A stretch of DNA of 45,618 nt from Flemingiibacterium sp045636145 (GCA_045636145.1 JAZTWV010000019.1:1-45618); one strand, 5' to 3'. Numbered from the stretch's first letter, positions 7,862-18,114 are shown. Numbers and translations are program-made. The notes: generated from the sequence alone by a model not told the origin.

Positions 7862-9856
7862 CTACACTTCTTCCTTGGTGTAATACTGATTTCCGTAAAG
7901 GGTTATATATTCCTTTCGCGCTTCAAGGTCGTCACCGAGCAGCGTTTCAAAGATTCTCGCTGTTTCCTCGGCATCTGCTTCGTTCACCTTGATAAGACGG
8001 CGCGTTTCGGGATTCATTGTGGTCTGCCACATCATATCCGGCTCGTTCTCGCCAAGACCCTTGGAGCGTTGGAGCGTATACTTTGCATTACCAAGTTTTG
8101 CTACAATATCCTGCTTTTCCTGCTCGTTGTATGCAAACTGTATCTTGTCCTTGCAGGTTATCTCAAACAGCGGCGACTCCGCGATGTACACCTTTCCCTT
8201 CTTTATAAGCGTGGGAAGCAGACGGTAGAACATGGTCAGTATCAGCGTTCTTATCTGATATCCGTCCTCGTCGGCATCGGTACAGATAATAATCTTCGAC
8301 CACCGCAGAGCATCGTAGTCAAACGCCGCGATATCGCCCTTGACCTTGCCCTTTATCTCAACTCCGCAGCCGATGACCTTAAGTAGGTTCATAATGACCT
8401 CGGACTTGAATATCTTGTCGTATCCGCTCTTTAAGCAGTTAAGCGTTTTTCCGCGGACGGCAATAATAGCCTGAAACTCCGCCGCACGTCCAAGCTTACA
8501 GGATGTAAGCGCCGAATCACCCTCAACTATATAAAGCTCGCGGCGCTCCGGGTCCTTGCTTCGGCATCCCACGTATTTATCAATACGGTTAACGATGTCG
8601 ATTTTTCCGGTAAGCTGCTTCTTTATATCAAGGCGTGTGGTCTCCGCTTTCTCACGTGAACGCTTGTTTATGAGTATCTGATTTGCCATGCGCTCGGCTT
8701 CGGTGGGATTCTCCGCGAAGTATATTTCGAGCTTCTGCTTCAAGAAATCCGTCATCGCCTCGGCAATAAAGGTGTTGGTGATGGCTTTTTTAGTCTGATT
8801 TGCGTAAGATGCAATGGTAGAAACGCCGTTTGACACAAGGACAAGGCAGTCCTTTATGTCGTCGTAGGTGATTTTTGCCTCATTTTTGGTGTATTTGCCC
8901 TGGGCTTTAAGATACTTGTCCACGGCATACACAAATGCGCTTCTTACCGCCTTGTCGGGAGAGCCTCCGTGCTCAAGGTAGCTTGAATTGTGGTAATATT
9001 CGATGACATTGACCGTATTCGAGATAGAAAAGACCACATCGACCTTTAATTTGTAGTCCTTCATGTCCGCGCGGTCGCGTCCCATGGTTTCAAGATGCCA
9101 CTGTACCGGCGCGATAAGCTGTGAGTCACCGCAAAGCTCGTTTAGGTAGTCCGCGATACCGTTTTCGTAGAAATATACGTTTTCCTCAAACTCCCCGTCC
9201 GCTTTTTCAAGCTCCAAGATAAATTTCACCTTAGGATTTACGATGGACTGCTTTTTCATAGTCTCGGTGAAAAATTCGTGGGGGATATTTATGTCGGTAA
9301 ACACGTCAAGGTCGGGAAGCCAACGTATGGTTGTTCCCGTGCGGCGGTTCTTCTTATCAAGCGGCTCAACTACAAGCTCCGATGTGGGATAGCCCTTCTC
9401 AAAGCTTATGCGGCTCACGGTGTCACCCTTGTATGACGCCACCTCCATATATGCGGATGAATACTGCGTGGAGCAGGCGCCAAGTCCGTTTAAACCGAGA
9501 GAATATTCGTAGGACGAGTCTCCGGAGTTGTTATCGTATTTTCCGCCTGCGTAAAGCTCACAGAACACCAGCTCCCAATTGTATCTTCCCTCCGCCTCGT
9601 TCCATCCAAGCGGCACGCCGCGTCCGCGGTCGTCTACCTCGATAGAATGGTCGGCAAAGACCTTTACACGTATTTCGTCGCCGTAGCCCTCGCGTGCTTC
9701 GTCGGCGGAATTTGACAGTATCTCAAAAAAAGAGTGCTCGCATCCCTCAAGTCCGTCTGAGCCGAATATTACCGCCGGACGCTTTCTTACTCGGTCTGGT
9801 CCTTTAAGACTCGATATGCTCTGGTCTCCGTAGGTCTCTTTCTTCTTTACAGCCAT
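7862..9856 (-). CDS. Type IIA topoisomerase B subunit, GyrB/ParE-like paralogue
   Basis: This 664-residue protein has the GyrB/ParE layout. A GHKL ATPase has NSADEA (N-box), DRGRGVP (in place of the usual DNGRGIP) and YSLGLNGLGA. A transducer domain follows, then TOPRIM with EGDSA and DADEDGYQIRT (usually DADxDGxHIRT), and a GyrB C-terminal RSKGLGE segment. It lacks the long insert of proteobacterial GyrB. The ATG at 9856 follows AGAGG, and a GTG at 9871 is less likely. The motif drift suggests a second, specialised clostridial topoisomerase rather than housekeeping gyrase. No A-subunit (GyrA/ParC) gene is adjacent, because a terminator follows directly and the upstream neighbour is divergent. 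Confidence 0.88.
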   Translation of the reverse strand: MAVKKKETYGDQSISSLKGPDRVRKRPAVIFGSDGLEGCEHSFFEILSNSADEAREGYGDEIRVKVFADHSIEVDDRGRGVPLGWNEAEGRYNWELVFCELYAGGKYDNNSGDSSYEYSLGLNGLGACSTQYSSAYMEVASYKGDTVSRISFEKGYPTSELVVEPLDKKNRRTGTTIRWLPDLDVFTDINIPHEFFTETMKKQSIVNPKVKFILELEKADGEFEENVYFYENGIADYLNELCGDSQLIAPVQWHLETMGRDRADMKDYKLKVDVVFSISNTVNVIEYYHNSSYLEHGGSPDKAVRSAFVYAVDKYLKAQGKYTKNEAKITYDDIKDCLVLVSNGVSTIASYANQTKKAITNTFIAEAMTDFLKQKLEIYFAENPTEAERMANQILINKRSREKAETTRLDIKKQLTGKIDIVNRIDKYVGCRSKDPERRELYIVEGDSALTSCKLGRAAEFQAIIAVRGKTLNCLKSGYDKIFKSEVIMNLLKVIGCGVEIKGKVKGDIAAFDYDALRWSKIIICTDADEDGYQIRTLILTMFYRLLPTLIKKGKVYIAESPLFEITCKDKIQFAYNEQEKQDIVAKLGNAKYTLQRSKGLGENEPDMMWQTTMNPETRRLIKVNEADAEETARIFETLLGDDLEARKEYITLYGNQYYTKEEV

Positions 9857-9889
9857 CTTCAAACCTCTCACTTTTCATTATTACTGTAC

Positions 9890-9918
9890 ATTATACCATA
9901 TTTTTTTCAAAAAGTAAA
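9890..9918 (-). promoter_or_regulatory. Promoter of the topoisomerase B-subunit gene
   Basis: Minus-strand TTTACT and TATAAT lie 17 bp apart, about 35 bp upstream of the ATG at 9856. Confidence 0.6.
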
Positions 9919-9938
9919 TACCATTTGTCAAAAATATC

Positions 9939-9967
9939 TTGTAATAACCCTGTGTTTCTGTTATAAT
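9939..9967 (+). promoter_or_regulatory. Plus-strand promoter reading toward the repeat element and addBA
   Basis: TTGTAA, a 17-bp spacer and TATAAT lie just outside the left end of the inverted-repeat element. No nearer plus-strand promoter for the gene at 10583 was obvious, so this one may drive that gene through the element. Confidence 0.5.
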
Positions 9968-9989
9968 ATTATTGGTATGGTAGATATTA

Positions 9990-10549
9990 TGTGTATAGGG
10001 AAACGGTCGCTGTTCTTGAGCACATCGCAGAGCGATGTGCTTGAAAGCTCCGCAAAGAACTTTATACAAAGGATTTATTTTGGCAACGGCACATCCGTAG
10101 AGGGCGACGTCCTCGACGCCCCATTCCAACGCCACACTCGCGCCTGCTCCATGGCCCCGCACCATTACGCAGGCTAGGCTTGCGGTAATCGTTTGTGTTG
10201 TGGATGCGACATTGTCGTAGGGCGGGGGGCTTGCTCCCGCCGTTCCTTAACAGGGCGCACCTCGCGCCGCGGTAATTATTTGTTATTTTTTGTGACACAA
10301 CATAACAGTGCCGCAAAAGAAACAGTTACAACAAACGATCTGCTGGGGTCCCCAGCTCCTGGGAGCGCGGTATGCAAACACTCTGTCGCACATCAAAAAA
10401 CACCACGATTGGGAGCACAATACTCTAAATTACGTAAAGACAAACGCCGGGGGGCATTGAAAAAAGTTCCTGTATAAAGTTTTTTGCACAGCTTTTTATG
10501 CACATCGCAGAGCGATGTGCTCAAGAACAGCGCGTAATTCCCATACACA
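9990..10549. repeat. Non-coding palindromic element with ~50-bp inverted ends (MITE-like)
   Basis: The left end (9990-10042) and right end (10499-10549) are inverted copies of each other. They share TGTGTAT...GGGAA, CGCTGTTCTTGAGCACATCGC and a hairpin AGCACATCGC/GCGATGTGCT. The ~450-bp interior has other palindromic pieces, including GTCGTAGGGCG...CTTGCTCCCGCCG at 10214-10242. The latter resembles a sequence at 18155-18179. Short open frames here on both strands lack ribosome sites and look like repeat-encoded noise. No transposase is present. A non-autonomous mobile element or an expanded intergenic repeat is the best reading. This accounts for most of the 710-bp gap between the topoisomerase gene and the gene at 10583. 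Confidence 0.6.
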
Positions 10550-10582
10550 AACAATTACGCACTCCCCCAGGAGAAGAACACC

Positions 10583-11119
10583 ATGCCGGAGATTGTAAAG
10601 TATAAAACATTTGTTACGTATCTTGTTGCAAGACTGCGTTCCACATCCATATGGAGTCTTGCGGACAGAGTGATAAAATATACGCGCCGATTTTTGCTTG
10701 TGGGGCGTATACTTAAATATATATCCATAGCATTCGCCATAATCGAAACAAGCGCAGTGCTTTTGCTTGCCGCCGCGGCACTTGCGGTGATTGTTCCTTT
10801 AGCATTCGTCGCACTCACCGCAGTGTATATCGCCGACCTCGTTATCGGCGCGCGGATACTTCGAAGCCGACAGCTCCGCGAATACCTTTCGCGAGAGCGC
10901 ATCTGCGTTATCTCGCAGGCAGGAGGTTTCGGCGAGGGGTTTGCAAGAGAGCTGTCACAGGGCGGAGGGGCGGTGTTCGTCATAACCGCCGCACCGTCAA
11001 GAAAATTCATCAGCGCACGGTATGAAGACGGCGTGTACTATGTGCGCCACGCCTTTTTCTTTCGCCTGAAACGCCGAATGCTCACAAAACGAGCTGACAG
11101 GCTCACATATCTTTTGTAA
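10583..11119 (+). CDS. Small membrane protein of unknown function, upstream of addB
   Basis: I do not recognise this 178-residue protein. It has a basic N-terminus, a long hydrophobic stretch (~46-92) that can form two transmembrane helices with a short turn, and a soluble C-terminal half containing VISQAGGFGEGFAREL and the short strand AVFVITAAP. The C-terminus is rich in Arg and Lys. The ATG follows AGGAG by nine bases. The stop lies 11 bp before the addB start, and the addB ribosome site overlaps the stop, so the two genes are co-transcribed. Placement alone does not show a role in DNA repair. Confidence 0.75.
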   Translation: MPEIVKYKTFVTYLVARLRSTSIWSLADRVIKYTRRFLLVGRILKYISIAFAIIETSAVLLLAAAALAVIVPLAFVALTAVYIADLVIGARILRSRQLREYLSRERICVISQAGGFGEGFARELSQGGGAVFVITAAPSRKFISARYEDGVYYVRHAFFFRLKRRMLTKRADRLTYLL

Positions 11120-11130
11120 GGAGAGATCGT

Positions 11131-14100
11131 ATGACCGAATTTATATACGGAAGAGCCGGAAGCGGCAAAACCCATAACGTGTGCCTTGCCGCCGCCGATG
11201 CTGTAAAGCGCGGCGAGAGAGTGTTTCTCATCGTCCCCGAGCAGACGGCACTTGACACCGAAGCTAAAATGACATCGCTCATGGGCGATACCCCTTCCCT
11301 GTCGCTTGAAATATTAAACTTCAGACGACTCTGCAACAGAATCTTCCGCGAATACGGCGGACTTTCGTATAACTATATAACAAAAAGCGGAAAACAGCTT
11401 ATGATGTGGAGAACGCTCACCGAGCTTGCTCCTATGCTTACGCAAAAAACGCCGCCGCAGCGTGCAAACGTTTCGCAGATGCTTAGTGCAGTTGCCGAAA
11501 TGAAGGCTTACCGAATATCCCCCACCGCCCTTGAGCGCGTCGCCGCAAGGCTTCCATCCGAAAGCCACAAGAAGCTTGCGGACAAGCTTCTCGACCTTTC
11601 CCTTATCTTCGCCTCTTACACTAACCTCGTTGGCGAGACGCTTGACGACGCCGCAGATGACCTCACAAAAGCCGCAGAGCTTCTTTGCGGAAAGAAGCTT
11701 TTTCGCGGTGCCCATGTGTGCTTTGATGCGTTCAACGGCTACACGCCCCAGGAGTACGCACTGATCGAAGAAATATTCCGCCAGGCAAAGGACGTTACCG
11801 TTTCCATCTGCCTTGACGATACCCCAGAGCGTTCGAGGGATGAGTTGTTCCAGAATCAAGTCTCTGCCGCATTAAAGCTGAAACGGCTTGCAGAGAGTGC
11901 CGGATGCGAGATACGCGAAACCGTACTCCGAAGAAACCGCCGCACCGCGTCACCGGAGCTTGCTTTTCTCGAATCCGCACTGTGGTCGCTTGACCTTACG
12001 GAGTCCGACGCCTGTGCCTCTGCCGCGCCGCCGCTGAAGCTTGTAAGCTGTCCCGACCTCTTTTCCGAGTGCGAAGCGGCAGCCGCCGATATATGCAGAC
12101 TTGTCCGCGAGGGCGCATCATGGCGTGACTTTTCGGTTATCACAAGAGGTGTTGACCGCTATAACGGCATACTTGACGTAATTTTCGAAAAATACGGCAT
12201 CCCACACTTTACCTCACGCAGAACAGATATAAAAAACAAGCCGCTTATGAAGCTTATACTCTCTGCTCTCACTCTGCGCTCAGGCAATTTCAGAACCTCG
12301 GACGTGATCTCCTACATAAAAACAGGACTCTGCGGTATCACTACCGACGAAATATCACAGCTTGAAAACTACGCCGAGCTTTGGAAGATACGGGGAGCTA
12401 GGGCGTGGACGTCCGAATGGCAGATGAATCCGGCAGGCTACACCGCCGATTTCACCGAAGAGGCGGCACGTGCCCTTGATAAGATAAACGAGATCCGTGA
12501 GAGGATAGTAACGCCGCTCCTTGATCTCCACACCGCACTTGACGGTGCTGTAGATATCCGCAAACATTCACGGGCAGTCTATAATTATCTCTGCGCTCTT
12601 GAAATCCCCAAAAAGCTGTCCGCTGCCGCAAAGGCGCAGAGGAAGCTTGACCCTGCCGCCGCAAAGGAAACAGAACAGCTTTACGGCATACTTATAGATG
12701 CCCTTGACGAGCTTTGCGCCATCATGCCCGATATGCCCACGGACTGCGCATCATACAGTGAGCTTCTTAAAATTATCTTCGACGAGACCGATATCGGGCG
12801 AATCCCCGGAACGGTGGATGAAGTCATAATAGGAGATGCTTCCCTGCTTCGCGCAGGCGGCAAGCACATTTTCATCCTCGGCGCAAACGAGGGTATATTC
12901 CCCATGACACCGTCGGAATGCGGCATATTCACCGACTCGGACCGTGAGGTGCTGGCAAGCGCCGGAATCGAGCTTGCAGGCGGTACAGAGAGTGAGGCCG
13001 CAGACGAGCGTTTCCACTTCTACCGTGCGCTGACATCTGCATCCCACTCGCTGACGGTCATTTGGTCAAGCTCCGATCTTTCAGGTCACACCATGAAGCC
13101 CTCCTTTGGAGTCACACGGCTTCGTGCGCTGTTCCCTAATGTGGAGGTAACGGATTATTCTTCACTGCCAATTGAAGATCGCCTTGAAGGGCGTGGTAAC
13201 TTACTTGAATTTATAGCCGAGACCGACAAAACGCCCCTCGGCGCGGCACTGCGCGACTATGCCGCAAAGGACGAATCCCTGTCGCCGCGCTTAAAGAAGC
13301 TTGACATCCCCCTCTCCGAGGAGCACGACTGCGTATCGGCAGATACCTGTCTGGAGCTTTTCCCCGGCGACCTTGCACTGACACAGTCCAGACTTGAAGC
13401 CTATGTTCTGTGCCGTTTTTCCTACTTCTGCAAGTATATACTTAAGCTTCAGGAGAAAAAATCCTCCGGCTTCGACGCGGCGGATATGGGTACGTTTATA
13501 CATCACGTCCTTGAAAAATTCCTGTCGGCAATTAAAGAATCGGACGATATATCGGCTATTACCGATAAGGAAATCGAGGACATGGTTGAGGATATAATCA
13601 CCGCCTACATGGCTGAGGTGTGCCGTATTGCTCCGGAGTTTTCCGGAAGCCGCATATCCCACCTTTTCGCAAGACTTCGCCGCTCATCAAGACTGCTCTG
13701 CAAAAACCTCACGGCGGAATTTTGGGGAAGCCGCTTCCGCCCCGCATTCTTTGAGCTTCCCATCCGCCGTCCCGCTCCCGGCGAGACCGCGGTAGAGCCG
13801 CTCAGCGTTAAGCTTTCCGACGGCGCGGCGGCGTATATTTACGGAATCGCCGACAGAGTGGACATATATGAGAATGACGGCAAATACTATGTGCGCGTGG
13901 TGGACTATAAAACGGGCGCAAAGGATTTCTCCGAGGAGAACATCAAAATGGGGCTTGACCTTCAAATGCTTCTCTACCTGTTCTCCATCGAGAAAAACGG
14001 TGCAAATCCGAGAGGCGCGCTGGAGTTTGCAAAAGGCAGCGAGATTCTGCCTGCCGGCGTACTGTATTTCTCCGCCGGCGTGCCTACAGTCACTCTTGAC

Positions 14101-14454
14101 TCCGAGGCTTCAGCCGAGGAAGTGGAACAGATGGTACAGGACAAGCTGGCACGTCGGGGACTTTTACTTGACGACCCCGATGTGCTCCGTGCAATGGAAT
14201 CGGAGCTTTCGGGCAAATATTTACCCGTAAGAGCAAAAAAAGACGGAAGCTTTACAAATTCCGACTCGCTTACATCACTTGAGGGCTTCAAGGCACTGCT
14301 TTCCTCAATTGAAGATACGGTGAGAGGTATCGGAAACGAGATAAAAAGGGGCAATGCCTCGGCTGCACCCCTTAAAAACAAAAAGCAGGATGCCTGCAAA
14401 TACTGTGAAATGCGTCCCATATGCCGAAGAGCCGCGGACGGGAAAGGAAAGTGA
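11131..14454 (+). CDS. addB: ATP-dependent helicase/nuclease subunit AddB
   Basis: This 1107-residue AddB (RexB-like) is half of the AddAB helicase-nuclease that resects double-strand breaks for RecA loading and degrades foreign linear DNA. The N-terminus has a Walker A (GRAGSGKT, residues 7-14). The middle is the inactivated helicase region. The C-terminus is a RecB-type nuclease with VVDYKTG (D925, K927). Four cysteines, Cys761 (YVLCRF) and Cys1089, 1092 and 1098 (CKYCEMRPIC), fit the Fe-S staple of AddB. The stop is followed by addA with a one-base gap. The length is usual for the family. Confidence 0.97.
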   Translation: MTEFIYGRAGSGKTHNVCLAAADAVKRGERVFLIVPEQTALDTEAKMTSLMGDTPSLSLEILNFRRLCNRIFREYGGLSYNYITKSGKQLMMWRTLTELAPMLTQKTPPQRANVSQMLSAVAEMKAYRISPTALERVAARLPSESHKKLADKLLDLSLIFASYTNLVGETLDDAADDLTKAAELLCGKKLFRGAHVCFDAFNGYTPQEYALIEEIFRQAKDVTVSICLDDTPERSRDELFQNQVSAALKLKRLAESAGCEIRETVLRRNRRTASPELAFLESALWSLDLTESDACASAAPPLKLVSCPDLFSECEAAAADICRLVREGASWRDFSVITRGVDRYNGILDVIFEKYGIPHFTSRRTDIKNKPLMKLILSALTLRSGNFRTSDVISYIKTGLCGITTDEISQLENYAELWKIRGARAWTSEWQMNPAGYTADFTEEAARALDKINEIRERIVTPLLDLHTALDGAVDIRKHSRAVYNYLCALEIPKKLSAAAKAQRKLDPAAAKETEQLYGILIDALDELCAIMPDMPTDCASYSELLKIIFDETDIGRIPGTVDEVIIGDASLLRAGGKHIFILGANEGIFPMTPSECGIFTDSDREVLASAGIELAGGTESEAADERFHFYRALTSASHSLTVIWSSSDLSGHTMKPSFGVTRLRALFPNVEVTDYSSLPIEDRLEGRGNLLEFIAETDKTPLGAALRDYAAKDESLSPRLKKLDIPLSEEHDCVSADTCLELFPGDLALTQSRLEAYVLCRFSYFCKYILKLQEKKSSGFDAADMGTFIHHVLEKFLSAIKESDDISAITDKEIEDMVEDIITAYMAEVCRIAPEFSGSRISHLFARLRRSSRLLCKNLTAEFWGSRFRPAFFELPIRRPAPGETAVEPLSVKLSDGAAAYIYGIADRVDIYENDGKYYVRVVDYKTGAKDFSEENIKMGLDLQMLLYLFSIEKNGANPRGALEFAKGSEILPAGVLYFSAGVPTVTLDSEASAEEVEQMVQDKLARRGLLLDDPDVLRAMESELSGKYLPVRAKKDGSFTNSDSLTSLEGFKALLSSIEDTVRGIGNEIKRGNASAAPLKNKKQDACKYCEMRPICRRAADGKGK

Positions 14455-14455
14455 T

Positions 14456-17400
14456 ATGGCAAGAAATTATACAGCCGCCCAAAGGAAAGCAATAGATGCC
14501 TCAGGGCGCGATCTTCTCATATCCGCAGGTGCAGGCTCGGGAAAAACCGCCGTGCTTACCGAGCGCATAATACGCCGCCTTACCGACGAGGCAAATCCTG
14601 CCGATATTACCCGTATGCTTATTGTAACCTTTACAAAAGCCGCCGCAGGAGAGCTTCGGGAGCGTATATCCGCCGCTTTGTCGGATGCCCTTGCAAAACA
14701 GCCGAAAAACCGCAGGCTTGCCCGTCAGCTTATGGCACTTGACAGGGCTAAAATATGCACTATCCACAGTTTTTGCCTTGATCTTCTAAAAGAGAACGGC
14801 AGTGCGGCAGGACTGCCTGCGGATTTCCGCATTGCGGACGACGTTGAGATAACTTTGCTTCGAAAAAGCATAATGAACGAGCTTATCGACGATTATTATG
14901 CAAAAAACGCACCTGAGGGAGATATTGAGGGCTTTGATAACTTCGCGGACACCTTTGTTGGCACAAAGGGTGACGACGAACTTGCGGATATCCTGCTGGG
15001 CATTGAAAATGCCACATCAAGCTTCACGGAGCATATTGATTTTATTAAAAATTTCGCAAAAGAGCTTCGGTGCGACGACCGCGATTTTGCCCTCACGGGA
15101 TGTGGGGCGGAAATACTTGACCTTGTCAGAGGTAAGCTTCTTTCCTATCGCGCTGACCTTGAATCCGTTACCTCGGAGCTTATTGACGACGAGAAACTCT
15201 CAAAGGCATATCTTCCCGCATTCTCCGACGATATCGCTTTTATGGACAGGGTCATTTCGGCAACACATAGCGGCTGTTATTCTAGTGTAGCCGCACTTTT
15301 TGAAAATTACGTACCCACAAGGCTTGGTGTTGTTAGAAACGTCATACTTTCCGAGTCAGTGGAAAAAGCTAAAAAGAGACGCTCGGAATTTCACGACGAA
15401 CGCCGCAAAATTTCCGCGAAATTCTTCTCCCTCTCCCCCGAAAAGTTGGCTAAAAACCGCACCGACACCGCCGATGCGCTGACAAAGCTCTATACCCTGC
15501 TCTCGGTATTTCTTGCACGTTTTGAAAAAGAAAAACACAACCGCGGCATTGTGGATTTCGGCGACCTTGAGAGGCTGGCGTACAAAATGCTGGTTGAAAA
15601 CGGTGCTCCCACACCTGCCGCCGCTGAAATCTCACTGCGCTTTGATGAAATATTTATCGACGAGTATCAGGACGTAAACGCCGTTCAGGATGCAATATTC
15701 GCCGCCGTATCAAACGGACACAACCGCTTTATGGTAGGCGATATAAAGCAGTCCATCTACGCCTTTCGCGGTGCGGAGCCGCGCATCTTCGCCGACTACC
15801 GAAAGAAATTCGTAAACCTCGGTGACGAGGGCGACGAAAACGGTGCCGCCATATTCCTCTCCGACAACTTCAGATGCGACTGCCCTGTTATCGACTTCTC
15901 AAATATCGTTTCAAGCTGTCTTTTCACAAGCGGCAGAGGGGATATTCCCTTTACCGAGGAGGATATGCTTATCCACTCGAAAATCGACACCGAATCGGGC
16001 GAGCCTGTACGGGTGGTGCTCGTTGACGGAAGTGACTGCGAGGAGACCGAGGATACCGATGAGGACAGCGATGCCGTATCGGAGCGTGAGGCGGAATATG
16101 TGGCAGGGGAGATATCAAGGCTTCTTAAAGAGGGCAAGAAAAACGACGGCACGCCCATTCGCCCCGGCGATATCGCCATACTTATGCGCAGTGCCAAGGC
16201 TCACTCCGCCGTTTTTGAGGAAGTATTTGCAAGATATAAGATTCCTTGCTACAACAACGTCACAGGCGGATTTTTTGAAAACGCCGAGGTGCTTTTAGCA
16301 CTTTGCATACTTAATATTATAGACAACCCCACAAAGGACATCTACCTTGCCGGCGCACTCAAAAGTCCCGTGTTCGGCTTTACCCTTGACGAGCTTATAA
16401 AAATTCGCCGTGCATCAAAGGACGGCTGTCTTTACGATGCGCTCAAGAAATACTGTGAGACGGCGGATTTCAAAAAAGGCAAAGATTTTCTTGACACGCT
16501 GGAGCTATTTCGGAGTAAAGCCGTGGGACAGCCTGTTGACAGGCTTCTTTGGTACATCTACACTATAACCGATCTTCCTGCGCTTGTTTACGACAGGGAA
16601 AACGCCGCACGCCGTGCAAATCTCATGCTTCTCTATGAATATGCAAGGCGATTCGAGGCATCGTCCTTTAAGGGGCTCTACAACTTTATTCGCTATATAA
16701 ACGACATTCTGGAAGAAAAAGCACAGCTTGAAACAGCCAAGCTGTTCGGCGAAGCAAGCGATACGGTAAAGCTTATGACCATCCATCAGTCAAAGGGTCT
16801 GGAATTTCCCGTGTGCTTCATCTGCGGTACAGGCAAGAAATTCAACGATGGCGACCTCAGGCAAAATGTGGTTATTGAGCGTAGCCTCGGCATATCCCTG
16901 AAGCTGTCAGATTCCACAGGCTTTGCACGCTATGACACTCCCATAAGACAGGCACTTGTGAAGCGGCTTGCGGACAGTCAGCTTGAAGAGGAAATGCGCG
17001 TTTTGTATGTGGCGATGACACGCGCAAGAGAGCGGCTGTACGTCACTGCGCTTATAAAAAAACCCGACGAGCTTCTCGCCGCTGCCGCGGCGGATGCCAA
17101 GGTGCTTAACCGCTACACTGTCATGAAAAACAGCGGATATATGCGGTGGATATTAACGGCACTTGAGCATCACAAGCTTGTATCTGACCTACCGCTCCCT
17201 GCGGTTATAGAGATAGCGGCTCCCACTCCCATGCAGGACACAACCACACAAGTTTCAGAAGAAACGCAGTCCGACACCTGCGAGGATATTGACTCACTCC
17301 GCACACTTGTGCGTGAGCGGTTCGATTTTGTATACCCGAACACCGCCGCATCAAAGCTTCCGGCGAAGCTTTCGGTTTCAAAGCTTGTCCCCACTCTCCT

Positions 17401-18061
17401 TGACGAGGATGCCGCAGAGCTTGAATATGAGGATGAGCCCTTTGATTTTGATGCCAAACGTCCGCGATTCCTTGACTCTGACCATGAAGCTCCCACCGCC
17501 ATAGGTGCTGAGCGCGGCACTGCTACGCACCTTTTCATGCAGTTCTGCGATTTCTCCCGTTTTGCGGCATTTTCCGATGATATAGCAAAGACGGTGGAGG
17601 ATGAAGCGGCACGCCTCAGCGGTGCAGGCTTCATCACCCGCCGCGCGGCATCTCTCATTGATGTGCGCCGAATTGCCGCATTTTTCGTGGGACCCATTTT
17701 TGCACGCATATGCGCGGCGAAAAATGTTTGGCGCGAGCACCGATTTAATGTGACGCTTCCGGCTTCGGATTTCACACAGGATGCGGAGCTTGCCAAGGCA
17801 CTAAAAAATGAAACGGTGCTTGTACAGGGAGTCATCGACTGCTTCTTTGAAAATTCCGACGGCACACTAACGCTTATAGACTACAAGACAGACTTTGTTC
17901 CGCCGGAGTATTCAGCCGAGGAGGGGCGTGATATGCTCCTTCAGCGTCACCGTTTGCAGCTTATGTATTACAAGGCGGCACTTGAAAAAATAAGCGCGAA
18001 AAAAGTGTCGGATACTCTAATTTACTCGTTCTCCTTGGGAGAAGCTTTTTCGGTGCAGTGA
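14456..18061 (+). CDS. addA: ATP-dependent helicase/nuclease subunit AddA
   Basis: This 1201-residue UvrD-like helicase with a C-terminal nuclease is the motor subunit of AddAB. The visible motifs are Walker A SAGAGSGKT (~23-31), VTFTKAAAGELRERI, motif II DEYQDVNAVQD (~401), GDIKQSIYAFRGAEP, TIHQSKGLEFP, VAMTRARERLY, and the RecB-family nuclease GVIDCF...LIDYKTDF (~1120-1145). The true start is the ATG at 14456 (MARNYTAAQRKAID), with AAAGGAAAG upstream. A longer frame begins inside addB but is not used. It is translationally coupled to addB, and transcription probably ends in the palindromic repeat at 18115-18179. Confidence 0.97.
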   Translation: MARNYTAAQRKAIDASGRDLLISAGAGSGKTAVLTERIIRRLTDEANPADITRMLIVTFTKAAAGELRERISAALSDALAKQPKNRRLARQLMALDRAKICTIHSFCLDLLKENGSAAGLPADFRIADDVEITLLRKSIMNELIDDYYAKNAPEGDIEGFDNFADTFVGTKGDDELADILLGIENATSSFTEHIDFIKNFAKELRCDDRDFALTGCGAEILDLVRGKLLSYRADLESVTSELIDDEKLSKAYLPAFSDDIAFMDRVISATHSGCYSSVAALFENYVPTRLGVVRNVILSESVEKAKKRRSEFHDERRKISAKFFSLSPEKLAKNRTDTADALTKLYTLLSVFLARFEKEKHNRGIVDFGDLERLAYKMLVENGAPTPAAAEISLRFDEIFIDEYQDVNAVQDAIFAAVSNGHNRFMVGDIKQSIYAFRGAEPRIFADYRKKFVNLGDEGDENGAAIFLSDNFRCDCPVIDFSNIVSSCLFTSGRGDIPFTEEDMLIHSKIDTESGEPVRVVLVDGSDCEETEDTDEDSDAVSEREAEYVAGEISRLLKEGKKNDGTPIRPGDIAILMRSAKAHSAVFEEVFARYKIPCYNNVTGGFFENAEVLLALCILNIIDNPTKDIYLAGALKSPVFGFTLDELIKIRRASKDGCLYDALKKYCETADFKKGKDFLDTLELFRSKAVGQPVDRLLWYIYTITDLPALVYDRENAARRANLMLLYEYARRFEASSFKGLYNFIRYINDILEEKAQLETAKLFGEASDTVKLMTIHQSKGLEFPVCFICGTGKKFNDGDLRQNVVIERSLGISLKLSDSTGFARYDTPIRQALVKRLADSQLEEEMRVLYVAMTRARERLYVTALIKKPDELLAAAAADAKVLNRYTVMKNSGYMRWILTALEHHKLVSDLPLPAVIEIAAPTPMQDTTTQVSEETQSDTCEDIDSLRTLVRERFDFVYPNTAASKLPAKLSVSKLVPTLLDEDAAELEYEDEPFDFDAKRPRFLDSDHEAPTAIGAERGTATHLFMQFCDFSRFAAFSDDIAKTVEDEAARLSGAGFITRRAASLIDVRRIAAFFVGPIFARICAAKNVWREHRFNVTLPASDFTQDAELAKALKNETVLVQGVIDCFFENSDGTLTLIDYKTDFVPPEYSAEEGRDMLLQRHRLQLMYYKAALEKISAKKVSDTLIYSFSLGEAFSVQ

Positions 18062-18114
18062 CGGTATTGCGGCTGTTAAGTTTGATTTTGAATGGTTTCT
18101 TAAACAATTAACGG

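Noticed and set aside
9881..10477. Several short open frames (66-94 codons) on both strands within the inverted-repeat element
   Set aside because: They lie across palindromic repeats, lack Shine-Dalgarno sites, and have the odd composition of repeat-derived frames.
11314..11859. Minus-strand frame of 181 codons inside addB, and similar frames inside addA and clpC
   Set aside because: All are antisense shadows of strongly supported genes with no recognisable domains.
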